The position numbers were made by a program, and so were the translations under genes. Positions 1-5,117 of a stretch of DNA of 5,117 bases are shown here, in pieces. The DNA is taken from the NCBI GenBank assembly GCA_002591705.1, contig PAAB01000015.1, positions 15,261 through 20,377 on the forward strand, read 5' to 3'. The stretch's first letter is position 1, and every line of letters begins with the position of its first letter. The notes beneath the pieces are model-generated. The model saw only the letters and a list, made by a program, of their open reading frames with translations. It had not been told where the DNA came from and made no database searches. The DNA is from Phycisphaerae bacterium. GTDB lineage: Bacteria > Planctomycetota > Phycisphaerae > Phycisphaerales > SM1A02.

Positions 1-485
1 TAAGAATGATATTCTGCACCTGGTGTAAAAGGCACAGATATTGGCAGAGTAGAACCTTCTAACTTCGTTGTCATACCTGACATATATCTAAATAAGTCTA
101 TTGAAAGAGCTACATCGGCTACGCCTGCAACAACAACAGACTTACCATTATCTAAGGCCTCTAACTGTGCTAGTTCTTCAGAATGACTTTCAATGATATC
201 TGATAATTTCCATAATATTTTTGCTCTTTCATTAGGAACCATTCTAGACCAAGCTCCACTTTCAAAAGCTGCTCTTGCTGCTTTTACGGCTAAGTCTATG
301 TCAACTTCATTACCTGCAGCACAAGTTGCAATTCTTTTCCCTGTTGCTGGATCTTCTACATCAAAGGTCTTTCCTGATTTTGAGTCTACCCAATCTCCAT
401 TAATAAATAGTCTCTTTGCTTTATTAGTAACAAGAAAACTTTCTACATTACTATTAACTTTGTAATCTAAATTTAACGCTTCCAT
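1..485 (-). CDS. Aldehyde dehydrogenase, FeaB-like (phenylacetaldehyde type), N-terminal 161 residues only
   Basis: This is the N-terminal third of an NAD(P)+-dependent aldehyde dehydrogenase, which oxidises an aldehyde to a carboxylate in the cytoplasm. Seen: a family opening around residues 26-33 (LFINGDWV), then DPATGKRIA near 45-53, the helix HSEELAQLEALDNGKS at 101-116, and FRYMSGMTTKLEG at 132-144. From memory, the HSEELAQLE and TTK..G.TL stretches and the following P.GA.Y resemble E. coli FeaB (phenylacetaldehyde dehydrogenase) more than betaine aldehyde dehydrogenase. The substrate is still inferred, because the catalytic Cys and Glu and most of the NAD-binding fold lie beyond the left edge; the full protein should be about 490-500 residues. 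The ATG at 485 follows a GGAGG with 7-base spacing. The gene has its own promoter-like sequence and is 190 bases from the next minus-strand gene, so it is probably transcribed separately. Confidence 0.93.
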   Translation of the reverse strand, partial: MEALNLDYKVNSNVESFLVTNKAKRLFINGDWVDSKSGKTFDVEDPATGKRIATCAAGNEVDIDLAVKAARAAFESGAWSRMVPNERAKILWKLSDIIESHSEELAQLEALDNGKSVVVAGVADVALSIDLFRYMSGMTTKLEGSTLPISVPFTPGAEYHS

Positions 486-499
486 TTACATTCCTCCTT
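483..499 (-). promoter_or_regulatory. Ribosome binding site with an in-frame ATG-TAA start-stop directly before the aldehyde dehydrogenase start
   Basis: The minus strand reads AAGGAGG, then one or two bases, then ATGTAAATG. The first ATG (491-489) is followed at once by TAA (488-486), and then by the real ATG (485-483) in the same frame. GGAGG (497-493) is only one base from the first ATG, too close for normal initiation, but 7 bases from the second. The second ATG is therefore chosen as the start. The strong Shine-Dalgarno site suggests a well-translated gene. Confidence 0.7.
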
Positions 500-514
500 A
501 ATATATTGTGGACT

Positions 515-547
515 ATTATATATAGTGCAAATGAAAACTATTCTCAA
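515..547 (-). promoter_or_regulatory. Probable sigma70-type promoter of the aldehyde dehydrogenase gene
   Basis: Reading the minus strand, TTGAGA (547-542) lies 17 bases from TATATA (524-519), which runs into a perfect TATAAT (520-515). The -35 to TATAAT distance would be 21 bases, so the TATATA register fits better. Transcription would start near 510, giving a leader of about 25 bases before the ATG. Immediately upstream of the -35 (about 548-575) is an almost pure A/T block with long A runs, resembling an UP element. Assigned from sequence pattern only. Confidence 0.5.
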
Positions 548-555
548 CTAGTTTT
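534..555. repeat. Short inverted repeat with the -35 element in its loop
   Basis: AAAACTA (534-540) and TAGTTTT (549-555) are exact reverse complements separated by 8 bases (541-548) that include the proposed -35 hexamer of the aldehyde dehydrogenase promoter. Its position would suit an operator for a dimeric regulator. The arms are short and A/T-rich, so chance is a real alternative. On the plus strand it is followed by a T run like an intrinsic terminator, but no plus-strand gene lies upstream to be terminated. Confidence 0.3.
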
Positions 556-656
556 TTTAAAAACTTTTAAAAAATTCTTTTTTTCAGCTGTTTTTTAATA
601 TTTTTAAATTCTATTCTAAAATAAATGTTAAAAAAATAAGAAACTAAACACACCAA

Positions 657-687
657 TTTAAAGAATCATTAATACTTATTCTTTAAA
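657..687 (-). terminator. Possible hairpin across the stop codon of the alpha/beta hydrolase gene
   Basis: TTTAAAGAAT (657-666) and ATTCTTTAAA (678-687) form a perfect 10-base inverted repeat with an 11-base loop. The TAA stop of the minus-strand gene (678-676) lies at the base of the loop. Each arm has only one G or C, and no long U run follows on the minus-strand transcript. As an intrinsic terminator it is weak; it could instead be a 3'-end stabilising fold or chance in AT-rich DNA. Confidence 0.3.
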
Positions 688-1524
688 AAACTCAAATATT
701 TTTTTTAGGAAGATATCGGTGTCCGTAGTTATGGAATTTATCATGGAAAAATGGTTTTGTTTTTTAAGTTCAATCAGAGAATAAGGTATTTTATAGTTTG
801 TTAATAATTTTGAATATTTAATAGTTTGTTTTTTCCATAGTTCTGGTTCTAATTCTCCATACGATAATAAAAATTTGACATTCTTATTAGGATGTTTATC
901 TAGTGGGTTAAGTCTTTTAGCTTCTTCAATTGACATACGAATATCATTATTTACTTCTAATTTTAATACTAGTTCCGTATCAAAAATCCCGCTTAGCAGA
1001 ACAGAGGCAATGAAAAATCTGTTTTTAATGTTATATTTTTTCCAATCTTTAGATACCATTAATGCAGCTAAATGTGCTCCCGCAGAATGGCCACAAATAA
1101 TAATCTTGGTTTTGACTCCGCCATACGTATGGATATTTTTATAGATCCATATTACAGCTTGCGTAACTTGTTTTTCTATAGTTGTAACTTTTACTTTTGG
1201 ACATAAATCATAATTAACATTCACAAACATTATGCCTTTTTTCACAAAAGGCTTTGCCATATGCGTATGATAAGACTTGTCCAAACCTCTCCAATAGCCA
1301 CCGTGCAAAAAAATAAAAATAGGTTTCTCTTTGTCTTTATCTACTCCAAATATATCCAAATTCTGAAGAGGGCCATTACCATATTTAATATTTTCAATGC
1401 CTTTTAATTCTTCAGAAGCTTTTTTGGATAGCATTAATGCTTTATTTAGATAATTTTCAAAATTTGGGACAGAAACTCTAGGATTATAATTCTTTTCAAA
1501 ATAATAATTTTTTTTGTATTTCAT
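676..1524 (-). CDS. Alpha/beta hydrolase of the kynurenine formamidase / BD-FAE esterase type
   Basis: A 282-residue cytoplasmic serine hydrolase with no signal peptide. Seen: the oxyanion-hole motif HGGYW at residues 74-78, the nucleophile elbow GHSAG at 145-149 (Ser147), an acidic stretch GELEPE at 223-228 where the triad acid should lie (Glu224 or Glu226), and the catalytic His258 in NHFS. The HGGYW form and the length of about 280 residues are typical of arylformamidase-like enzymes and related feruloyl/acyl esterases. These hydrolyse N-formylkynurenine or small esters. No other tryptophan-catabolism gene is nearby, so the substrate is open. The ATG at 1524 has no Shine-Dalgarno site but sits 6 bases after a TATAAT, suggesting a leaderless mRNA. 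The next in-frame Met (residue 31) would remove part of the N-terminal helix region but leave the core. The gene is divergent from the small membrane protein gene and probably monocistronic. Confidence 0.88.
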   Translation of the reverse strand: MKYKKNYYFEKNYNPRVSVPNFENYLNKALMLSKKASEELKGIENIKYGNGPLQNLDIFGVDKDKEKPIFIFLHGGYWRGLDKSYHTHMAKPFVKKGIMFVNVNYDLCPKVKVTTIEKQVTQAVIWIYKNIHTYGGVKTKIIICGHSAGAHLAALMVSKDWKKYNIKNRFFIASVLLSGIFDTELVLKLEVNNDIRMSIEEAKRLNPLDKHPNKNVKFLLSYGELEPELWKKQTIKYSKLLTNYKIPYSLIELKKQNHFSMINSITTDTDIFLKKIFEFFKE

Positions 1525-1530
1525 TTTAAA

Positions 1531-1536
1531 ATTATA
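1531..1536 (-). promoter_or_regulatory. -10 element (TATAAT) placed for a leaderless transcript of the alpha/beta hydrolase
   Basis: The minus strand carries a perfect TATAAT ending 6 bases before the ATG at 1524, so transcription would begin at or next to the A of the start codon. No recognisable -35 lies 16-18 bases upstream, and no Shine-Dalgarno sequence is present. In DNA this AT-rich, TATAAT can occur by chance, which limits confidence. Confidence 0.4.
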
Positions 1537-1618
1537 ATTGCATAATTTTTAATTAAAATATTTTTTATTGAAATCTAAATTAAATATTATGCCGTATTAT
1601 ACATTTTAAGAGGATATT

Positions 1619-1852
1619 ATGATTAAAAATATGTACTATTTACTAATGGATAGTGAATTGAATGGGCTGTCTAAACTACCAAATGTTGTTAAATTTCAAT
1701 TAATGACATTATTATCGTTTATGTGGTCTATTATATTTACACTTATGATAGGAAGTTTTTTAGTGCTTGGAGTAACTATGGTTTTGCACGTACTCTTTTT
1801 GGTAGGAATATTTTTTACAGCAGAAATTTTCAAAAAAGCTAAACAACACTAA
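1619..1852 (+). CDS. Small two-helix membrane protein of unknown function
   Basis: This 77-residue protein is not one I can assign to a named family. Seen: a polar N-terminus (about 1-24) with an MDSELNGLSKLP segment, then a long hydrophobic stretch from about 28 to 71. A Gly-containing turn near 45-53 splits that stretch into two transmembrane helices (about 28-48 and 51-70), and a basic tail KKAKQH follows. The charge pattern predicts a helical hairpin in the inner membrane with both ends cytoplasmic. The ATG at 1619 follows GAGGA (1610-1614) with a short 4-base spacing; a second in-frame ATG at 1631 would be 16 bases from that site and is less likely. The coding sequence is supported by the ribosome binding site and by a clean fit between the divergent hydrolase and the convergent downstream gene. 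Its stop overlaps that gene's stop by four bases. Confidence 0.75.
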   Translation: MIKNMYYLLMDSELNGLSKLPNVVKFQLMTLLSFMWSIIFTLMIGSFLVLGVTMVLHVLFLVGIFFTAEIFKKAKQH

Positions 1853-2565
1853 TTCTTACTGGGATTTGAAATTTCAAGATTAAGTTGTTTAAAGAAATTC
1901 GCTGATAAATATTTTACTACTTTAACATCTGACAATTCTGAACCAAATTTAAGACCTTTTGTTAAAGCCGGGCAGACTTCTTTCGTCGTCCAAGTTACAT
2001 TAGAGGAAACTACTTCTACGTTATTGCTGTAAGAATAAAACTTATTTTGTCCCTCCGCAGGTTCACACTCCTGAGTTACTTCTATAGAAGCATTTATTAT
2101 ATTTTTTTTATTCACATTAGCTCTAGCACCTATTTTTTTATCTAAAACTGTTACTCTGCTTGAACCCAAAGAAGAATTAGCTCTATACAACTCATTCATA
2201 ATCCTATTAATGAGAGTATTAGGACCAAATGTACTATAAAAAACCCATCTTCCAATGTCTTGATTTTTATTGGGATCTACTTGTACCCAGAGTAGCGCAC
2301 CACTTAAAGGAGAAAAAAATTGTTTTTTTTTCGAACTGAAGATCGAAATTCCGCCGAATAATTTTGAACTATCATTTAAACCTAATTTAGGAGGAAGTAA
2401 TTTTTTTATTGTAGCCACATCCCATTCAACATTAATACTAACTATATCTAATTCTTCCATGATGTAAGGAGCTTTAGGTATTTTTGAGGTGTCTATTGGA
2501 GGCGCAGCTGCAATAACAGCTTTTGTTATTATACACACTAATAATAATATTATTATTTTTCTCAT
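1849..2565 (-). CDS. Secreted protein, possibly of the acetoacetate-decarboxylase-like fold
   Basis: A 238-residue exported protein of uncertain function. Seen: a Sec signal peptide (MRK, then a hydrophobic core at about residues 4-13, with probable cleavage around VIA|AA at 19-20), then a mature part starting APPIDTSKIPKAPY. The stretch from 30 to 97 (PKAPY, WDVATIKKLLPPKLGL, GGISIF, and a beta strand ALLWVQVD) resembles from memory the start of acetoacetate decarboxylase family proteins. I cannot place the Schiff-base lysine of that enzyme, so a non-catalytic or ligand-binding role is as likely. Two cysteines in the mature part (167 and 198) could form a periplasmic disulfide. I chose the ATG at 2565, not the GTG at 2571, because the AAGGAG site overlaps that GTG and is 5 bases from the ATG. 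It lies 30 bases after the 3-hydroxyacyl-CoA dehydrogenase stop, on the same strand, so the two are probably co-transcribed. Confidence 0.8.
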   Translation of the reverse strand: MRKIIILLLVCIITKAVIAAAPPIDTSKIPKAPYIMEELDIVSINVEWDVATIKKLLPPKLGLNDSSKLFGGISIFSSKKKQFFSPLSGALLWVQVDPNKNQDIGRWVFYSTFGPNTLINRIMNELYRANSSLGSSRVTVLDKKIGARANVNKKNIINASIEVTQECEPAEGQNKFYSYSNNVEVVSSNVTWTTKEVCPALTKGLKFGSELSDVKVVKYLSANFFKQLNLEISNPSKN

Positions 2566-2570
2566 AAACA

Positions 2571-2576
2571 CTCCTT
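2571..2576 (-). promoter_or_regulatory. Shine-Dalgarno site that fixes the start of the secreted protein gene
   Basis: AAGGAG on the minus strand (2576-2571) is 5 bases from the ATG at 2565. Its last G is the first base of an in-frame GTG (2571-2569), which therefore cannot be the start used with this site. The resulting N-terminus, MRK followed by a hydrophobic run, is also the better signal peptide. Confidence 0.8.
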
Positions 2577-2595
2577 GATTTAGTTTTTTAATTCA

Positions 2596-3891
2596 CTAGT
2601 ATATTGGCTCATATTCACCATTTATATTTAAAAACTCATTATTTTCATTATAGAATTTTTTTTCTCCGGAAGTCTCCAAAACTTTTAGCATAGTGGGGAT
2701 ATGAATATTTTTATTTTCACATATGTCTAAAATATTATATGGATCAAAATCATCTAACATTTCAAATGGCCCTTTTTCCCATGCAAACCCCCATTTCATA
2801 GCTCTATCTACATTTAAAATATCATTAGAAATTTCCGGCACCAAATCAGCTGCGTACAGCAATGTAGATCCTATAACTTCCCAGGCAAAATCACTTATTT
2901 TTGTATTTTTATTAAAAATATTTCTATCTTTATCATAGTTAAACTTTTGTATTTTTTTCCATTCCTCAAGTTCTAGATCAAAAACTTCTTTAATTTTTTC
3001 TCCAGATGTATCTTTATTTATTCTATAAAAACCTCCCCCAGTTTTTCTACCTAATTGCCCTTTATTGTACAAAGAAAGTTCTTTTTCTGGGAGGGTAACA
3101 AAATCCTTTCCTAAGTCTCCTGCAGGAAGATTATCTTTTAAATTATTTCCAACTGAGTACATTATATCTAAGCCTATCAGGTCTATGAGACCATAAAGAC
3201 CTGTAGGAGGTAATCCAAAAGGTTTAGATAAAATAGCATCTATCTCATCGATTTTAATGCCGTTCATTCTTGCTTTTTTTCCTTCATGCAAGCCTCGTAA
3301 CATAAAGTAGCAACCAATTCTATTACCGATAAAGTTCACTGTGTCTTTGCCAAAAACAACTCCTTTGTCAAATTCTTCCGTTAAAAAATTACTCAAAGTT
3401 TCGATTATACTTTCTTCTGTAGTAGTTCCTGGAATTAATTCACATAATTTCATAATACTAACAGGATTAAAAAAATGAGTTATACAAATATTTTTTTTGA
3501 AATCTTCTGACAAGTCTTCTGTTATTGCCCTAAGAGGTATTCCAGAGGTGTTTGAGCTTACAATAGAGTTTTTATTTCTAAATTTTTCTATGCTGCTGAA
3601 TATTTGTTTTTTAATATCTAATTTTTCTACTACAGCTTCACAAATCCAATCACAATCCTTAATCTTTATTAAATCGTCTCTAATATTTCCAACATAGATA
3701 TTATTTCCTTTTTCAATATTAGATAACATTCTATATTTTGGATCCAATATCTTTTTTTTAGCTTTAATAGCAATCTCAGAGTCAGTATCTAATAATACAA
3801 CCTGTAGATTTTTTTCTGCTGCAATTGCAGCTATTCCAGCTCCCATGGTCCCTGATCCAATCACTGCAATAGATTTAATAACGTATTTCAT
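2596..3891 (-). CDS. 3-hydroxyacyl-CoA dehydrogenase, FadN-like layout without the enoyl-CoA hydratase half
   Basis: A 431-residue cytoplasmic enzyme predicted to oxidise 3-hydroxyacyl-CoA to 3-ketoacyl-CoA with NAD+, the third step of beta-oxidation. Seen: the Rossmann motif GSGTMG at 12-17, acidic Asp35 at the end of the second strand, and an active site that matches human HADH by position: Ser116 in SNTSG, His139 in THFFNP, Glu151 in KLCEL and Asn190 in FIGNR. GRKTGGGFY at 281-289 ends the first C-terminal domain. A second degenerate helical domain follows, with VDRAMKWGFAWEKGPFEMLD at 361-380. This order is that of FadN-type proteins (about 770-800 residues), but here the chain ends at 431 with TAG TGA, just where the hydratase domain would begin. 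The ATG at 3891 has a weak AAGAAG only 3 bases upstream. It is probably first in an operon with the secreted protein gene. Confidence 0.93.
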   Translation of the reverse strand: MKYVIKSIAVIGSGTMGAGIAAIAAEKNLQVVLLDTDSEIAIKAKKKILDPKYRMLSNIEKGNNIYVGNIRDDLIKIKDCDWICEAVVEKLDIKKQIFSSIEKFRNKNSIVSSNTSGIPLRAITEDLSEDFKKNICITHFFNPVSIMKLCELIPGTTTEESIIETLSNFLTEEFDKGVVFGKDTVNFIGNRIGCYFMLRGLHEGKKARMNGIKIDEIDAILSKPFGLPPTGLYGLIDLIGLDIMYSVGNNLKDNLPAGDLGKDFVTLPEKELSLYNKGQLGRKTGGGFYRINKDTSGEKIKEVFDLELEEWKKIQKFNYDKDRNIFNKNTKISDFAWEVIGSTLLYAADLVPEISNDILNVDRAMKWGFAWEKGPFEMLDDFDPYNILDICENKNIHIPTMLKVLETSGEKKFYNENNEFLNINGEYEPIY

Positions 3892-3918
3892 AATCTTCTT
3901 AGGTATATATCAAATTTC

Positions 3919-3924
3919 ATTATA
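3919..3924 (-). promoter_or_regulatory. Candidate -10 element for the 3-hydroxyacyl-CoA dehydrogenase operon
   Basis: A perfect TATAAT on the minus strand lies 27 bases before the ATG at 3891, giving a leader of about 20 bases. No good -35 is seen 17 bases upstream. The 90-base space (3892-3981) must also serve the divergent epoxide hydrolase gene, for which only a loose TATATT (3944-3949) is visible. Confidence 0.35.
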
Positions 3925-3981
3925 TTTCCAATAACTTTTAGTATATATTTTAGTTAAATACAAATTATCCGAGATAAATAG

Positions 3982-5117
3982 ATGATTAAAAAGTTTTCAA
4001 TTCCCTTGAACAAAAAGAAAGAAAGATATTTTTATCAAAAAGTTAGGAATTTTAATTGGAACAATATTCCTATGGCTGATGCCTGGTCTATGGGAACGGA
4101 TATCAACTTTTTGTCTAGGCTTTGTGATTATTGGCTTAAAAAATATAGTTGGGAAAATGAAGTAAAAAAGTTAAATAAATTAAATCAGTTTATTACAAAA
4201 ATTGATGGTATCGACATTCATTTTATCCATAGCAAAAGCAAAAATAAAAATGCGCTTCCTATTTTACTCATACACGGATGGCCAGGTTCCTTATTTGAGT
4301 TTAAAAAACTGACACTACTTCTTAATAAAACTGATAAAAATGGAATTTCCTTTGATGTGGTTTGTCCTTCAATTCCAGGGTTTGGTTTTTCAAAGCCACT
4401 TTTAAATGCTATGGGGCCAAGAAAGATAGCAAAATATTTTAATAAACTTATGGTAGAAGTATTGGGATACGATTATTATTTATCACAAGGAGGAGATTGG
4501 GGAGCTGCAATATCTTCTTGGATAGGATATGACTATAAAAGAAGCTGTAAAGGAATTCATCTCAATGCAATGCTAATGAGACATGAAAAAGGGCCAATTA
4601 CAAGAACTGAAAAAAATTGGCATAAAAAATTTTTACAAGAACAACAAATGGAAGATGGGTATAGGACATTACAAGCTACTAAACCTTTGACACTGTCATA
4701 TGCAATGAATGACAACCCAGTAGGAGTAGCAGCTTGGATAATAGAAAAATTTCAGAGTTGGTCTGATTTAAAGGGAAAGAGTTTGAATAAAATATTCGGT
4801 TATGAAGATTTGATATCCAATATTATGCTATATTTAATGACAAATAGTTTTAACACTTCAACATGGATTTATTTTGGAAGAAGAGAAGAGGGTGGACGGG
4901 TAATGAAAATTGGGAAAAAAAAAATTAAAGTACCCACAGCCTGCGCATTGTTTCCTAAAGAGTTTCTTTCATGGCCACCTAAATCTTATGTAAATAACCT
5001 TTACAACGTTGTACAGTGGAATAGTATGCCTTCTGGAGGGCATTTTGCGGCACTTGAAGAGCCTAAACTTCTCGAAAGCGATATTAGAAAATTTGCCTCT
5101 AAAATAAATTTAAATAA
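3982..5117 (+). CDS. Epoxide hydrolase, microsomal (EPHX1-like) type, cut just before its C-terminus
   Basis: This enzyme should add water to epoxides to give vicinal diols. The 378 residues present are nearly full length for bacterial members (about 380-400); no stop occurs before the right edge. Seen: an EH N-terminal domain (about 4-90; PF06441-like), then the alpha/beta hydrolase fold with HGWPGS at 98-103 and the nucleophile Asp172 in QGGDWG. A lid follows with the two expected epoxide-activating tyrosines, Tyr227 (DGYRTLQATKP) and Tyr297 (STWIYF). Glu327 in FPKE and His354 in SGGHFAALEEP complete the charge relay. All these align by position with human EPHX1 Asp226, Tyr299, Tyr374, Glu404 and His431, so an active enzyme is expected. 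No signal peptide or N-terminal membrane anchor is present, so it is probably soluble in the cytoplasm. The ATG at 3982 follows a TAG at once; the Shine-Dalgarno site is weak (GAG at 3971). The gene is divergent from the dehydrogenase operon. Confidence 0.94.
   Translation, partial: MIKKFSIPLNKKKERYFYQKVRNFNWNNIPMADAWSMGTDINFLSRLCDYWLKKYSWENEVKKLNKLNQFITKIDGIDIHFIHSKSKNKNALPILLIHGWPGSLFEFKKLTLLLNKTDKNGISFDVVCPSIPGFGFSKPLLNAMGPRKIAKYFNKLMVEVLGYDYYLSQGGDWGAAISSWIGYDYKRSCKGIHLNAMLMRHEKGPITRTEKNWHKKFLQEQQMEDGYRTLQATKPLTLSYAMNDNPVGVAAWIIEKFQSWSDLKGKSLNKIFGYEDLISNIMLYLMTNSFNTSTWIYFGRREEGGRVMKIGKKKIKVPTACALFPKEFLSWPPKSYVNNLYNVVQWNSMPSGGHFAALEEPKLLESDIRKFASKINLN
4915..4924 (+). repeat. Run of ten A inside the epoxide hydrolase gene
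   Basis: Ten consecutive A residues encode the Lys-rich loop GKKKIK (residues 311-316), just before the strand carrying the acid Glu327. The reading frame is intact across the run as written. Such a run is a common place for polymerase slippage or a sequencing indel. A length change would destroy Glu327 and His354. Confidence 0.85.

Noticed and set aside
193..465. Plus-strand open frame of 90 codons opposite the aldehyde dehydrogenase
   Set aside because: It is antisense to a clear enzyme gene, has no ribosome binding site, and its translation shows no family features.
551..608. Repeated T/A tracts that could form phased, intrinsically bent DNA
   Set aside because: The tracts are about 11-12.5 bases apart rather than one helical turn, and several are T-then-A steps, which bend DNA poorly. 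They are better read as an UP-like AT block.
875..1144. Plus-strand open frame of 89 codons opposite the alpha/beta hydrolase
   Set aside because: It is a shadow of the hydrolase coding strand, including the reverse of its GHSAG region, and has no start signal.
1866..1877. Perfect 12-base palindrome TTGAAATTTCAA near the end of the secreted protein gene
   Set aside because: It has no stable loop or U run, lies inside coding sequence and is within what AT-rich DNA gives by chance, so it is not called a terminator or operator.
1841..1890. Long-range inverted repeat AAACAAC / GTTGTTT across the convergent gene junction
   Set aside because: The 7-base arms are separated by 36 bases and no U run follows, so it is a poor terminator.
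2270..2467. Plus-strand open frame opposite the secreted protein gene
   Set aside because: It is antisense to a better-supported gene with a signal peptide and ribosome binding site.
2532..2534. Lipoprotein signal (Cys11 after LLLV in the secreted protein)
   Set aside because: The sequence LLVC lacks the small residues of a lipobox before the Cys, and the hydrophobic core continues past it. A standard Sec cleavage site lies at about residues 19-20.
2569..2571. GTG start giving a secreted protein two residues longer
   Set aside because: The GTG overlaps the AAGGAG ribosome binding site; the ATG at 2565 has correct spacing and gives a normal signal peptide.
2723..2938. Plus-strand open frame opposite the 3-hydroxyacyl-CoA dehydrogenase C-terminal half
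   Set aside because: It is a shadow frame with low complexity and no ribosome binding site.
3497..3697. Plus-strand open frame opposite the dehydrogenase active-site region
   Set aside because: It is a shadow of the strand coding the catalytic motifs, with no independent evidence.

Overview
The window is a very AT-rich stretch (about 30% GC by eye) of compact bacterial chromosome. It holds six protein genes, two of them cut by the window edges, and I see no RNA genes, mobile elements or CRISPR arrays. Short intergenic spaces, A/T-biased codons, standard stop codons and Shine-Dalgarno sites in front of some genes suggest a streamlined, low-GC, Gram-negative bacterium. The Sec-type signal peptide on one product and the FadN-type and EPHX1-type enzymes would fit a free-living marine proteobacterium such as SAR86, AEGEAN-169 or a similar group. 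That placement is inference, because there is no taxonomic marker here.

Layout from left to right: (1) the N-terminal third of a FeaB-like aldehyde dehydrogenase on the minus strand, running off the left edge, with its own promoter and strong ribosome binding site; (2) a 190-base space, then a minus-strand alpha/beta hydrolase of the kynurenine formamidase/BD-FAE esterase type, whose start looks leaderless; (3) a plus-strand gene for a 77-residue, two-helix membrane protein, divergent from the hydrolase; (4) convergent with it, and overlapping by four bases, a minus-strand gene for a secreted protein that may have an acetoacetate-decarboxylase-like fold; (5) 30 bases upstream of that, in the same direction and probably the same operon, a 3-hydroxyacyl-CoA dehydrogenase with the domain layout of FadN but no enoyl-CoA hydratase half; (6) divergent from it across 90 bases, a microsomal-type (EPHX1-like) epoxide hydrolase that is complete except for its last few residues.

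Functional picture: all four recognisable enzymes act on reactive or acyl-type carbon (aldehyde oxidation, ester or amide hydrolysis, 3-hydroxyacyl-CoA oxidation, epoxide hydration). This is a catabolic, lipid- or aromatic-handling neighbourhood. The genes lie in at least five transcription units, so a single pathway is not demonstrated. I found no convincing new defence, mobile or regulatory system. The items most worth a second look are the FadN-like protein without its hydratase half, the secreted ADC-like protein co-oriented with it, the small membrane protein, and the unusual translation-start arrangements.
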